DNA of 64,000 bases from Crotalaria pallida (taxonomy: Eukaryota; Streptophyta; Magnoliopsida; Fabales; Fabaceae), in the NCBI GenBank assembly GCA_037953625.1, contig CM075655.1, forward strand, positions 10,248,001 to 10,312,000, read 5' to 3'. Below the pieces are notes generated by a model. The model did no database searches. It was given only the letters and a program-made list of their open reading frames with translations, and was not told where the DNA came from. This document shows positions 10,151 through 22,610 of this stretch, in pieces. Numbering within the stretch: the first letter of the stretch is position 1; each line of letters begins with the position of its first letter. Both the position numbers and the translations under genes were made by a program.

Positions 10151-10220
10151 CTGACCCTGTTGGACCCATCAAGATAAATGTTACTCTTTTCTAGCTCCAA
10201 ATTTTCGTCATTATCAAATC
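10151..10220 (-). pseudogene. Exon fragment of a ClpX-type AAA+ ATPase
   Basis: The 70-bp minus-strand exon reads GFDNDENLELEKSNI and then, after a one-base frame change, MGPTGSG, the start of the Walker A motif. Plant ClpX carries an acidic DENVELEKSN stretch followed by LLMGPTGSGKT at this place. The exon has an AG acceptor (10222-10221) and a GT donor (10150-10149). The frameshift and the absence of downstream AAA+ motifs show it is a dead fragment. It lies only about 70 bp from the MAP kinase exon, a combination not expected in a single gene. Confidence 0.7.
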
Positions 10221-10318
10221 CTAGCAAAATGTACAGATTAAAACCCAAGCTTCAGGGACATTATCAAAGTAGATTAATCATTTTTTTCAATGACATTTTC
10301 CTTGGAAAACATACTTAG

Positions 10319-10555
10319 TTAAACCAAGAACCTGTCGATAATAAGCATGGCAAGGTCTTGAGCTGCAACATTATAGATAACTCCTTCTACAAAGATGAAT
10401 CTGCGATCAACATGGTGAGCCTTCTTCCCGACCTCCTGGCGGTGTATGAGGCAAAGAATGTGGCTGTTAAACCAACCAAATACAGAGAAAACATGAACTA
10501 TTCTAGTCCTTGTATATGATAGCCTAGATAAGCAATTTGAAACCATTGGCAACAA
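10319..10555 (-). pseudogene. Unidentified exon-like fragment
   Basis: An open minus-strand stretch includes QEVGKKAHHVDRRFIFVEG followed by VIYNVAAQDLAMLIIDRF and a stop. RRFI-x-VEG-x-Y-N resembles the conserved segment of the serine palmitoyltransferase LCB1 subunit (RR-Y/F-IVVE-x-x-Y-x-N), but the rest does not follow that family well, so I leave it unnamed. Orientation matches the neighbouring MAPK, ClpX and CDPK fragments. Confidence 0.3.
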
Positions 10556-11042
10556 TCACCAATTTAGATGACAATTAAATAAGCCATTTGATATCAGTAA
10601 AAGACCAAGCATGTTATAAATTAGCATAAAAAAATCTCAATTATCTTGGTTCAGTCTTTCCTTTAAAAAAGGGTCAGCACAGATTTTAGTGTCATCAAAC
10701 AATATAGATTTAGTACGTATCTCAAACAATTACAATTAAGTCATTTGAAAAATGACCAAAATAGTACCTGTGCATTTGAAACATTAAGTCTACCGAAATT
10801 GATTGTCAAACAAAGCAAATTCACATCATTGGAACAACACAACATCACCTGTGCATTTTATCAAACATCTTCAACTATACCAAAGTAAGATAAATAACAC
10901 AGATATTATGAAACTGAACAAAATCCTCATTGGAATTAACACTCCTAAATTAGAGACTTCGACCCTAACTCATGAATAAATCGAAAATGGAAACAAAAAA
11001 AAATATTATAATGAAGTATAATAAATGTGAACGAGGACTTAC

Positions 11043-11190
11043 AAGAAGAGATTTGGGGTTTATATTGGCCAAAATCAGCAGCTTTAAGCTTAACATCCTC
11101 TTGAACACTATCAAACAAGGAATTCTCAGCTTAAGATCTCTATGCATAACCCCTAGAGAGTGACAAGCCTCAACAACTGCAGCCAATGGA
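11043..11190 (-). pseudogene. Exon fragment of a calcium-dependent protein kinase (CDPK)
   Basis: The minus strand encodes AAVVEACHSLGVMHRDLK, the catalytic-loop motif of CDPKs (usually VVEACHSLGVMHRDLKPEN). One base is missing after DLK; in the next frame it continues ENSLFDSVQEDVKLKAADFG, matching the ENFLFDS...D-x-KLKATDFG region of CPK4/11-like kinases. The DFG metal-binding motif is present but the segment after it is deleted. A GTAAGT donor follows at 11042. The Mutator-type MITE at 11209-11657 lies just upstream. No EF-hands or other kinase exons were found. Confidence 0.8.
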
Positions 11191-11199
11191 GAAAGGGAA

Positions 11200-11666
11200 A
11201 AAAATTTAGGCTTAAATATGAAAATGGTCCCTATAAATATTGACTTTTTTGAAATTGGTCCCTATAAAATTTTTCTTTTGGTTTTGGTCCCTACATTTAT
11301 AAAATATTTTGGTTTTGGTCCCTCCTGTTATATGTGGACGGAAAATGCCGAAAATGTAATATATTATATTCTATGAGATGATATTCTTGTATTAATTCTC
11401 AAGGGTAAACAGACAACTTACATTAAATAAGAAAACCAGTTCAAAAACCATGATATTAGAGGGACCAAAACCAATTGAATCTAAATAATAGAGGGACCAA
11501 AACAAACTACCAACATAATTATGGGGACCAAAATTTAATATGAGGGACCAAAACCAAAACGTTTTGTAAGTGCAGGGACCAAAATCAAAAGAAAAATTTG
11601 AAAAGGACCAATTTCAAAGAAGTCAATATTTACAGGGACCATTTTCATATTTAAGCCAAAAATTTA
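11200..11666. mobile_element. Mutator-type MITE, GGTTTTGGTCC family, 9-bp duplication
   Basis: Element 11209-11657 (449 bp) with terminal inverted repeats of about 100 bp starting GGCTTAAATATGAAAATGG on both strands, flanked by the perfect 9-bp direct repeat AAAAATTTA at 11200-11208 and 11658-11666. It is noncoding, with an AT-rich centre. A truncated relative is at 1334-1545 and a distant one at 13383-14137. Confidence 0.85.
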
Positions 11667-12852
11667 ACACCCAATAAGAAATTTTATTGTTACTTGTATT
11701 TTCAATACATTAATTATTTTTTCCTGCTATACTTTTTCTTTCTCTATAATCATTAATTTACTTCACTATTTAGAGTAATACAAACTAATACCTATTGAAT
11801 AGGGGCAATCATAAAAAATAATGTTTATTACACTTTTGAAATCCTCAAAAGATAAATAAAAAAGAAAAGAAATTCTCCAAAAAAGGACAGTTAATAAGGA
11901 ACAAAGGTAATAAATGATAATATTCAAGTTTTAAAATGATATTTTATATTTTTTTATTAAATGTTTTAATTATTAAAGGTCAAAATACTATTAAAAAAGT
12001 GGACCGGCCAATCTTTAATTTTAAGAATAAAATATAGTAGATTTTATTTTATTATCTTTATTTAAATATTTATTTTATTTATTACTTTTCATTTTCATTA
12101 ACCGCATAAAATATTAACATATTTTCAAAATATTACTCCTTTCATTCTTTATTATCTAGTATATCCTTTTTGTGTTTTTATGTCCTAAGATAGAGATAAT
12201 AGAGAATTATGGGAGTAAATGCGATTTTAATTAACACTAGGAGTTTAAATGTGTTGAGTAGACGCGAATAGTTACGATATGTTTGGGAGGAGGATTTCGG
12301 AGGAGTAATGACTTATTATGACAATTGAAGCTAAGAGATTTTTCTTTTACTTCCGTAAACATTTAGGACTAAATTGATGAGTACTTACAATCCTAAGGAC
12401 GGAAATGACAATTTATATAATTATGTTTATGAGTATGTGCGTGTGAGCGCGTGTTTGAGACTCTAAAATACACATATGCGAACTATACACAAGCAACTCA
12501 TATCTAGCTTATAAAACTTCGGCATGGCTCTTTTAAATAATCTAGCCTAACTTGAAGTTTAAGATTGTTTAGCTAATTAAACAACTTTGATCAATTATTC
12601 AGTGAGTCATCATGCTTAAATAGTTCTCAGATATGTTTACTCATTCATAGTTTCATACCATTATATGTTTTTGTTAACCTAGAGTATCACCTCATGCAAT
12701 AAGAATGGAATTAATCTTTTTTTGGGGTGCGTGATTACTCTTTCCAACAAGTGTCATTCTTATAAATTGAATTTTTGACCTTTGACCAAGTGCAATTTAT
12801 ATGTGATGATGAAATAATGGAGCCTCATGCCACTAAGCCAACTCTTTGCTTC
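11667..12852. other. Noncoding AT-rich stretch, nothing recognised
   Basis: No open frame, repeat boundary or RNA gene could be recognised; this may be unique intergenic sequence. Confidence 0.5.
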
Positions 12853-13129
12853 TATCTCCGACTCTAAATATAAGACCATTATTTTGATACTTTTATTTTG
12901 TCTCTATTTATAAGACCATATACCAATTTTCAATGACAATTAATTACTTTTTTCCATAAACATCCCTATTAGTTTAATACTTTTTAGATTTCCAATACTA
13001 TTAAGAGGGATAATTTTGAAAATACATATCAAACATTCACATTTCCAATATCATTAACTAAATTAACCAACTTTCTTAATGAACGTGAAATCTACCAAAA
13101 GGATCTTATATATAGGGACGGAGGAAGTA
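12853..13129. mobile_element. Stowaway-type (Tc1/mariner) MITE
   Basis: About 277 bp with terminal inverted repeats: left TATCTCCGACTCTAAATATA, right (reverse complement) TACTTCCTCCGTCCCTATAT. The CTCCGTCCC...ATATAAGA terminus and TA ends are the hallmark of plant Stowaway elements. The internal sequence is AT-rich and noncoding. Confidence 0.75.
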
Positions 13130-13382
13130 ATATTTATTTAATATTTAACTCTTTATTTTAATGTGCTTTTAAAATATGCATTAAAGAAATCTATAAAATA
13201 TTAAATGCATCTTATTTAATACGCTTTATTTGATTTGATGTTATATTTTTAGTTTTACTTATCAAATTAGTTCATGTATATTTTGGTAAATAAAACTCGT
13301 TAATAAGTGTCATAAATACATTATTTAAAGAGAATAAATCACAACTTTAAAATTTTCAAAACATTAATAAATATATAATTAA

Positions 13383-13811
13383 TTAAGTTTTTTTATCCTT
13401 GTAAATAAGGTCAATTTTGCGTTTAGTTGCTGTAAGTTTTTTCGCATGGTTTTAGTCCTTGCAAAGTTCAAAGTTTTGGAATTCATTTCTCAATTCATCT
13501 AGTTTTGTTAAGTGTTGACGTGCCAATTAGAAGTTCATTTCAGTAATGTCACATCACCCACCACATGCACCACATATGACAAAGAAATATTTTTTAAAAA
13601 ACAAATTATACGACAAATATTGGGAAGACACGAATTTTTTTTTAAAAAATCAAAAAATAATGAAAATACTAAAAAAATATAATTAAAATTAATATTTATC
13701 AATAAAAATCATTATTTTTATTTTTTATTAATAAATATTAAATTATGTGTCCTGCTTCATCAATCTCCTTTATTTCTTGGCCATGACATCTATCTCCTTC
13801 TCATCCTTATC

Positions 13812-13850
<39 letters not shown>

Positions 13851-14137
13851 AATACATATTAATTTAAATTATATTTTTTTCATTATTTTTCTAGTCTTTT
13901 CCAAATTTATTTTTTCGTATTTTCCTTGTCTTTATTGAATACAAATAAAAAAATAATATTCATGTTATATGTGATACAAGTGGTAAGCCACGTGGCAGTG
14001 CCAATGTGGACTTCCGCAAACAAGATGAACAGCTGGGCAAATTCTAATATTTTAAACGTTGTGTGAAATAAAAACTAGCAAAAAAAACTTCAAAGGACCG
14101 CAAGATTTACTTTATTTACATGGACCAAAAATTTAAT
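13383..14137. mobile_element. Diverged Mutator-type MITE-like element
   Basis: The outer ~70 bases of both ends are inverted relatives: left AAGTTTTTTTATCCTTGTAA, right (reverse complement) AAATTTTTGGTCCATGTAAA, each continuing to a CTTTGAAGTTTT/CTGTAAGTTTT block. The flanks on both sides contain TAATTAA, so the exact ends and duplication are ambiguous. Inside are an AT-rich inverted repeat near 13671-13745 and an (AT)n run at 13818-13846. No transposase. Confidence 0.6.
13818..13846. repeat. (AT)n microsatellite
   Basis: About 14 uninterrupted AT units inside the element at 13383-14137. Confidence 0.9.
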
Positions 14138-14305
14138 TAACCAGGAAATACTTAAAGAATCTTTAATGCAATAATTTTATTTTTATGAATCTGTTAATGA
14201 TATCTTTAAGGCACTTATTATTATTCAATTTTTTTACTTTTATCTATTCTAAACAAAAAATTTTTAGAGAATTGAATTAAATATTACGACAATGTTAATT
14301 AATAT

Positions 14306-14887
14306 TGTAGTGTCTTAGATCGAGAACAACCGTGTGGTTATGGATGAACCAGAGTTTTGCTCCCAATCGAGTTTTAACGTTGGACCTCGTAGGATTTCTG
14401 AATATCCAGTTGGGATAACAGGATCTCCCTAGTCAACAATGTGTGTGATTGTGTCAACTTAGGGATGGAGAAAACTTACCTTAGCCCCTATAGCATGGCG
14501 GTTCTTATAGGGGATTTACCTGATACGTGTGTTGTGGGCTTTCTGATGAGGCCCGTGAGAAGGTAGTGTTTGAATAGGATTAGTTTAAGTTGTTGATAAG
14601 CTAACCCTTGTAAATCCTATGATCGATAAGAACTAGCCTTTATCCCGTGGTTTATCAAACTGTGTGGTATTATAAGAGTGGTTGTTAGACAGTTGGGACC
14701 GTAGCTGGAGCTGATAAGGATGAAGATCCTGTGCTCTGTTTTGATCCCGTGAGCCTGAAAATCACTCAAGTGTCCCTAGCTCGATATAGCATGCTTCCAA
14801 CAAGATGGTGGTCGGTATATTCTTACTCCAATGTTCAACCGGTCATATCTAAGTGATATCGGTCGGATCATAGCCTGATCCACTACA
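14306..14887 (-). repeat. 3' LTR of element D
   Basis: 582 bp, TGTAGTGTC...CCACTACA, matching 62236-62816 over its whole length. The adjacent internal bases TAAGCCCCCAAGC (14888-14900) read on the minus strand as a purine-rich GCTTGGGGGCTTA, a suitable polypurine tract, which identifies this copy as the 3' LTR. Confidence 0.85.
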
Positions 14888-15421
14888 TAAGCCCCCAAGC
14901 TCGGTAAGGTGATTTGAGCTTGTGCCGAGTTAAAAGGTGAGCCGAGCACATGACCGATCATTTTGACTTTTCTAAGGGGAATCCAGCTGTCAAGCATGGG
15001 CTGTACTCCTGACCCTTTGTTTGCACGAAGGTGACGTTTGAGTCTTTCCTTTAGCTTCCACGTGTCTCTTATAACATTGGGAACAGATACGTAATGATTT
15101 TCCATGGAAACGGGGAGTCTTGTGCAACAGACTCCATAATGGGCTTTTAATATCATTTAGGCCCAACTTGTTTTCATAGTGGAGGGAAAGTTTAGATAGA
15201 GTGAAATGGTTGGATTCACAATTTACTTTCAAATTTCCCCTTCATTTCCTTTCGCGCTTTCTCTCTCTTGCGGTTCCCAGAAGTTCTCTCTTTCTCTCTT
15301 GCGATTCTTGCTTTTGTGAGTGCGATCAAAGCCTTCTTGACGGTTCGTGCTGCTGCAACCTTCCCTCCAAGATTTTCAGAGGTTTTTCTCTAGCTTTAGA
15401 CTCAGGTATTCAACTTGACCT
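14888..15421 (+). promoter_or_regulatory. Promoter and 5' untranslated exon region of D's antisense gene
   Basis: Plus-strand sequence between the D 3' LTR and the B insertion. It ends in a CT-rich leader (about 15235-15400) and GACTCAG followed by GTATTC, a splice-donor-like site at about 15406. The coding exons of the same plus-strand gene start at 52370, beyond B. The interpretation as a leader exon plus intron is inferred from layout and pyrimidine-rich leader composition. Confidence 0.4.
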
Positions 15422-15953
15422 TGTAACATCCCAATTTAATAAAGAAAATATTATATAAATTTACGTTTAAAGGTTTAGAATACAAAATATTTGTTTTTAA
15501 TTTGCGATTTACAACATGGAATAAATGATTGTAAAGTGGAGTACTTTTCCTTAGGCCTTCAACATTCTGAAACTCTGGTTCCCTGCATCTCCAAGCCTCA
15601 CCTAAAATGTTAACAACTTTTCTTTAAAAGAATAGAAATTAAGAATTGAAACTAAGTAAATGTGACTTATCAAAATTTACATTTATCATATCGTCAAACA
15701 ATCAATTTCCACTAATAACATTTCCAAATTGAATTACCGATACTCATTAAGTTACCGTTATGTTTACATTTATCTTTGATTAAGTTCCCAAATTTATGCA
15801 TATCTTTCTCTTTTCTTTATTGAAGTTAAACCAAGAGATTCATAAATTGTTCTTTCTTTACAATTTCATTTTTACTATCCTTATCAAACTTACATTTCCT
15901 TTAGCTTTGTATTAATAATTTTTTTTTGGTACAATGGAAAAGAAGAAAAGCAA

Positions 15954-18308
15954 CTAAAACCGGCTGAAGACACGCCCAGAAGCATCATCATGCAGAGCCT
16001 GCAACACCAAAGCAGGAGGGCTATCAAAACACCTCAAAGAAGAGTTACCACAGCCACCCATCTTAGCCATAGTGTCAGCACAAAAATTAGCCTCACGGAG
16101 CACATGGTTTAGAGACACCACCCAGTTCCGTGCCAACAATGCCTTGATATCTTCAATAACAACCCCAAAAGCATGCAGCGGTGGAGTCACCAAGGCTGTC
16201 ACAAGTCTGAAAACCTCCATGGAATCAGTCTCACATTCCAACGCATGAAGATCCAAACTCCAAGCCAACTCCAACCCATGCTTCAAGGCCAACAACTCAG
16301 CTAAGACAATGCTCTTGGATGCAAAACAACCAGCAAACCCACAAAACCAAGCACCATTCGAGTCTCTAATAAGCCCACCAAAACCAACCCGCTCCTCACC
16401 CCCTCTATAACTCCCATCAACATTAAGCTTAGCTTTAGGAGGCGTGGGTTTATGCCAATGCACCTGTCTAACTTCACTCCGCAGGTTAAGCATAATAGGA
16501 CACCATTTAGCAAGGTCATCTAACATACCATTAATCATATAGCACGTATGATCAACCGGCCAGTGGTCACCTCCCAAAACCGCAGCATTCCTACTCCTCC
16601 ACACCCACCATAGCACCGCAAGAAACTTGTGGCAAGTATCACGTCGCACAAAGGTTTTGAGCCACCGGACAATATCACTATTCCAGGAGATATGGCTGCC
16701 AAAACCAAACCTGCTCCACAATTCCTGACTAAGAGGACAGTCCCTAACACAATGAAGTGCATCCTCAACATCAGCTCCACACCTAATGCAACCTGGAGAA
16801 GAGGACAACCCTCTAAGAAACCGAAACGCATTAGTAGGGACCGCGTCATGAAGTAAAAGCCAGACCAAAAACTTGATTTTTTCGTGGCAATGCAATTTCC
16901 AAACCCAAGACCATGAATCCTCGGACAAGTTAGCAAGCTGCCTGTGAACCAGCCATCTGTAACCATTCGCAGCTGTATACTCACCATCCAAACTACCTTG
17001 CCAAATCCAAGCATCTATAGTGTTACCAAACCCCAATACCCGAATCCTATCTAGAGTGGACTTCAACTCCCCAGACATTATCGTGGCTAACTCACTCCAC
17101 TTCCAACCCGCCACACTCCACACATCACTAACGGATTTATTAACATCAGATATGTTTACAAAAGGGACCTGCTCACACAGATAGCCATCTCTATTCCAAA
17201 GACCATACCAAAATGACGTCTCCCCATTAGCAAATCGAAAATCAAACCCCTCCTTCAACCTCTCCTTTGCACGAATGATCCCTTTCATAGTATAGGACAT
17301 GGCAGCTGTTTGAGGAGCCAGCAGCACGTTTCTACCCCGAAGATTTTTATGATCAAGCAATTGCTTCCAAATACACGTACTATCAGACATAAGCCTCCAC
17401 ACCAACTTGCCCAGTAGTGCAATATTGGTCGTACGAGTGTCTCTTATACCCAAACCACCATAAACTCTAGGACAAGTGACTTTCTTCCAACTCACCAAGT
17501 TTAAGCTTCTAGTCGAACCCTCCCTGCCCCAAATAAAGCCTCTAGATATTTTATCAATATCATTACAAATACTTTGAGGTAACCACAAAGTTTGCATAGT
17601 ATAGGTGGGAATAGAAGCTAAAACGGATTGAGCTAGGCACACCTTACCGGCCCTATTCAACAAGCTCCTCTTCCAACTAGACAATCTCGTTCGGAGTTTC
17701 TCCACAAGGGGAAGGAATTTATCACAGGAAGGTCGCCCCGTAATAATGGGAAACCCCAAATACACCCCAAGGTCGCGGCAAAACTGAATTCTGGTTGCTG
17801 TAGTAAATTCTCTAACAATATCACGAGGAACCTTGGCTGAAGCGAATCCCCTAGACTTGTCAAAATTCACTTTCATACCAAACGCATTACAGAACTCATT
17901 CAACACCTCAACCATCACCCTTTGTTGTCCAACTTTGGCTTTACAGAAAAGGAACACGTCATCAGCCAATAAAAGATGAGAAATCATAGGCCCACCTCTA
18001 GAAACACTCACCGGCAACCAATTCTTATTCTCCACTTTAAGATTGACAAGAGCTGAGAATTTTTCCACGCAAAGGACAAAAAAGTATGGAGAGAAAGGAT
18101 CGCCTTGACGTAAACCCCTAGAAGGAGCGAAGCTATCAAGACGCTCCCCATTCCAAAGAACGGAAAGACTGGATCCCCGCACACACTGCATGATAAGAGC
18201 AACCAACCTACTAGGAAAACCAAAGTCACCAAGCGTATTTTCAAGGAAGTCCCAATTCACCTGATCATAGGCTTTTTCCATGTCAATCTTAAACGCCACC
18301 GTACCAAC
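15954..18308 (-). pseudogene. LINE ORF2, C-terminal part: RT palm, zinc-binding region, RNase H
   Basis: This part begins inside the RT domain at the C1 insertion. In order: FKIDMEKAYDQVNWDF (RT motif A, catalytic Asp), GLRQGDPFSPYFFVL (motif B), LLLADDVFLF (motif C, catalytic ADD), then thumb and long connector, a zf-RVT-like segment (PGCIRCGADVEDALHCVRDC), and a plant-type RNase H (KLNVDGSYRGG, ELLALKHGLELA, LECETDS, LREANFCADTMAKMG) ending at TAA. No stop or frameshift interrupts it. The stop is only about 27 bp before the poly(A) tail. Spurious upstream codons 18309-18395 belong to C1, not to the LINE. Dead only because it is separated from its N-terminal half. Confidence 0.9.
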
Positions 18309-21300
18309 TGTAACATCCCGCGTTTTTCCGACTAGGACGAATGAAATTTTATTAAAGAAGGGTTTCGAGAAATTCATTTTACAAAAGGTTTTCAATAAGC
18401 ATTTTGTTCAATTACGTAATAAAGTATTGATTTTATGGAATTTTAATAAAAAATATTTTTATGGAGTTAGTAAAAATGACTTTTATAAGAGATGATTCTA
18501 TTGGTTGGTGATGTCTTGCAAAAATGAATTTCTTTATGGATTTTCTTAGATGTATCAACTTCGAAAATCCATAACTTTTTAACCGTAACTCCGATTTTTA
18601 TGAACTTTATATCAAAACGATCGTATCGAAACGTAGATTTCAAAAATGTATCTTTCATAATTTTCTGGATTGGTTTGCGAAAATTATTTTCCAGTGCTGT
18701 AAAGGACGAATTTCTAAGGGATTAATCATGAAAAATAGTTTTTGATTTTTAATAAATTTTTCCTTTTGGGATTATCTTTAATATATTAAAATATGACTTT
18801 AGAAAATGAAATAAGGGCTATAATTGAAACCAATAAGTACAGTTTATTATTTAAAGGAAAAGTGTTAATATGCATGATTAATTAAGTTAATTGGTGTGTG
18901 TGCTTGAATTTGAATGTGTGTTTGATTTATGAATGGGTGCCAATATGTGTATGTGTGATTAATTGATGACATATGAAAGTATGCTTATATGTGTGTGTGA
19001 ATAGGAATTTTAGAATTAATTGCTTGATGATATGAATTAATGAATTTGATTAAGAAATAAAAAGTAAGACATGTGGGTGTTGTGCATGGGTGCCACGGCT
19101 GATGTGTGAATGCATGAAGGAGATATGTGTGTTGTGTGTGTGGTTGACACATGTGTGTGTATGTGTAAGTGAATGGTGCATTTGCATGTTGACTAAGTAA
19201 AAAGGGAATTAAAATAAAAAGAAAACAAAACAAAACTTGGGGACCAAGTAGCTAGAAGCCTTAGACTACCCCCCTAGGTGCATCATGGTCGAACTAGTTA
19301 AGGCCAAGGGAGGGGAAATGATGCTTCAACCCTTAGTCCATTTCCTCTCATTTCTTTCCTTTCCTTCGTTCCATTCCCTTCATTCATTTCCTTTCCTTTT
19401 CACACTTCCAACCTAAACACCTAAGTCTCAAAGAGCAACGTTAGCTCTTGAGACATATACAAAAAAAAAGGAGAGAGAACCGTGGGTAAGAAGAAGGAGG
19501 AAGAGGAAATCCATGCTAGATCAAGCTTAAACCTAGGAAGTCCTTTGAAGATCAAAGTTAGAAGACCCTTTTTCCTTGGTATAACCGAAGATCCTAGAAG
19601 ATTAGAACTAGTTCTTGTTTTGTAATTTTATTTTCTTCTCTTGCATGTTCCTTTTTATGCACTTCATGGACTTTTAAAGACTTAAATTTATTTGTAATAA
19701 GTGTAGCTTATACTTGATGATTCGGTTGATGATTGTCATGATAGATCTTGATGTTTTTCTTTTAGATCTAAAGTTTTGTGAACTTGAAGTAGAACTCTTT
19801 GTATGTTAGATTTTGATGCTTAAAATTGTGAATCATGAGATACTTATGTGTTTATGTGTTAAATCAATGTTTGATCTAAAATTATTTTTAATTTTTGATC
19901 TTGCATGTTACTTAAGGATGATCTTGAACTCTTGTATGCTTTGACTTTTGAGTTAACTTTTAAAGAAAGGCTTTGATTTGTGTTTGATCTTTGAATTATG
20001 TTTCTATTCTTGTAAAGCTTGATTTGGTTTTTATATGCATGAAAAAGAAAATTATTTTAGTACAAGAGTTTAACTTAAAGTCTAAGATTTTTGACAAAAT
20101 AAATTTATTTTTCTTATGCATGTTTCGGTTTTGCTTAGATCTTTAGGAATGAAATTTTTAATTTAAGATTTTAATGCATGTATAAATTTTCTCAAGACCT
20201 ATTAATTTTGAGTATATGCATGTCTAGATCTAGGGTAGTTTGATGTGATTCTTGATTTTTAGTTCTAAAGGCTTGATTTATATTTTTGGATGATTGATGC
20301 ATGTTGTACTTAAATTAAAGAAATTGTTTTCATAAAATGTTAATTCGGTTTTCAAAGGACAAAATAATTGATGGATTGATTTTGTGTTGATTTGAATGTA
20401 TGTGTGTGTGTTTTTGACTTTCATGAAAAGAAATGGTTGAATAAATTGGTTGAACAAATTGTTGAATAAAATTTTGTGCTGAAAATTGTGATGTATGTGT
20501 TTTGATCTTGATGAATGATGCTTGTGGGTGTTAAATAATTATGAAATCTTGTTACTGACTTGAGTATGTTATAATAAGCTTCTCTGAATTTTTGAATAAT
20601 TTTTGGAATTGATTTCCTATTTTTATAAGAGCAAACTTTATGAAAACCATTTTAAGAAAATAAGTATTTCAGTTTAAAGATAAATATAATTTTCGAACTT
20701 GTGCTGCTCTAATTTACTTGAAATTTTTATGGTAGCTTTCTGAACCTCTCTAGATGTTTCCTGTAAAACTTTAAGAGATTTGGAGTTGATTTGATAATTT
20801 CTCAAAAGGTAAAACAGTGAACCACTTGGTTCAGATTTTCTTGACTTAGTGACAATTTTAATTGGAAAAATATAACTTGCACAACTCCAAATATTCTGAA
20901 AATTTTATGAGATAGTCTTGACTATATAAGGAATAGTTATACCAATTGTTATGCAATTCTGAGTTGAGAAACTATTTTTAATAATAACGTTTTTGCCTCT
21001 GACCAGCAATAGTACCATGTTGTTTTTCGTGTGAAATTTGATTTGAAACCTAGCTTAGAATGGTTGGAATGACTTGAAATTTTTATATGATGAACTTTAT
21101 TATATATGTGTATGTTCTGGAAATTTTTAAGGTTAAATAAATCTATTTGATTTAGTTTTGGATTTTATCTTTTGTGTTTTGCTTGTAACCACACTAGGAT
21201 TCTATCTAAGTGTTTTTGATAAATGTGAATTTTTATGCTTTATGTTATGACCTTGGCTGCCTTGTATGATGATTATGATGCCTTGAAATGATTGAATGAA

Positions 21301-22414
21301 TGATTGCTTGATGACATGTTTAGGTTATGCATGATTGAATTTGTAGGTTAAGTGTTGTGTTCGATTTTGTGATTGGTTTAAGAATAAGTTGGTTTTGAAA
21401 TAATTTAGCTTTGATTTAATTAAAGAACCTTGGACTTAATGGTTGCTGCCCTTAATTCATTTCATGGTTTTAAGTTTGAAAAAAAATAAATCATTTAAGT
21501 GTTTATTTTAAAGCAGAGTATTATATGAACTAAAGAATGACTTTTCGGTGTTTTCGGATTTTCTAAAAAGTAATTTATGGACTTGCATAATTGCTGTCCA
21601 GATTTTATTTAAGTTGTTTTCAATCCTAAAAATTTATTTAGTTGTTTTAAAGTTTAAGTTTTAAGTGGTATTTAAGTTGAGAAAGATTTGATTTGAAAAA
21701 GTTTTAACGATTTACGATCTTCCGATGAGAAATAAAAAGAGTTTTCGAAAACGCGTTTAGATAATGAGTATGACGATTCTTTAAGATAGACTTATAACAT
21801 TAGTGTTATCTCCCTTAGTACAAGGTGCGTATAAGTCGAGAAGCGGAACAACCGACTTGTTGGGAAGGACCCGCAACGATTTCAGAAGCTGGAGAGTGAG
21901 GTGAGAGATGCAGTAGGCCTGAGTCATCGTGACGCGTAGACTCAGTCCTAAACTGAGTGCATGAGTGTCATTGAGTCATTGTCATAGATTATGTGCTGCA
22001 TGATTATATGTGACATATATGTGTTAGATGTTTATTTGTTTTGTTAAATATGATGCATGAATGATTTCGTTCTGCACTAGATTTCTCTGTGGTTACCCTG
22101 TGAGTATATATTGTTCTGCCTGAGAAAGTTGAATGTGATTATATGTGGTAATGAGAAAGAGTAAGACTTGTGGATTAAGTGGAAATTTTAAAGAATGATG
22201 ATAAGTTAAGACTAAAGAGAAAGAATGAGAATGAATGAGAAAGAGATGAAGCGCGATGCGAATGAGATTGTGAAAGAGAATTAATAGTGGAATGTGGTTA
22301 TGAAAGTGAGATGTGGTTTGAATGGAGATGTGATTCCTCGTACATGTTTTTGGGAAGAAGCTTAGTGTTGAGTTGAGCTTGCTCCTCCATTAACACTCAC
22401 CCAAAAAATGTGAT

Positions 22415-22610
22415 TTTTTGAAAAAAGGTTTTTGAAAAGAGATTTTGAAAGAGCTTTTGTGAAATAATATTTTTGTGAAAGTTTTTGGAAACAGTATTTT
22501 TGAAAAAGTTTTGTGAAAGGATTTTGAAATGAGGTTTTTTTTGGAAACGTTTTGTGAAGCAAAAGTTTTGTGAAATCAAGCTTTCGAAAAAGTTTTGCGA
22601 AAAGAGATTT
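22415..22610 (+). repeat. Degenerate TTTTGTGAAA/TTTTTGAAAA tandem repeats in C1
   Basis: Around 15 imperfect copies of a 10-15-bp unit (TTTTTGAAAA, TTTTGTGAAA, TTTTGGAAAC). The unusual frames rich in phenylalanine, lysine and asparagine on the minus strand are simply this repeat read through. It occupies the position held by a 38-bp minisatellite in C2. Confidence 0.75.

Noticed and set aside
10319..10555. Assignment of the RRFIFVEG fragment to serine palmitoyltransferase LCB1
   Set aside because: Only a short segment fits, and the downstream residues do not follow the family; kept as unidentified.
7166..11670. Helitron ends around the gene-fragment tract
   Set aside because: Several TC and CTAG-type candidates and hairpins exist (for example near 7490), but none has a convincing hairpin at the right distance from an A|T insertion site.
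14776..15232. Minus-strand frames of 80-126 codons next to the D 3' LTR
   Set aside because: They overlap the LTR end and the antisense gene's leader; no domain, and they oppose the pyrimidine-rich leader layout.
18309..18395. Possible N-terminal extension of the LINE reverse transcriptase frame, starting MKTFCKMNF
   Set aside because: These codons belong to the C1 insertion; the true N-terminal half of ORF2 lies at 24268-26003.
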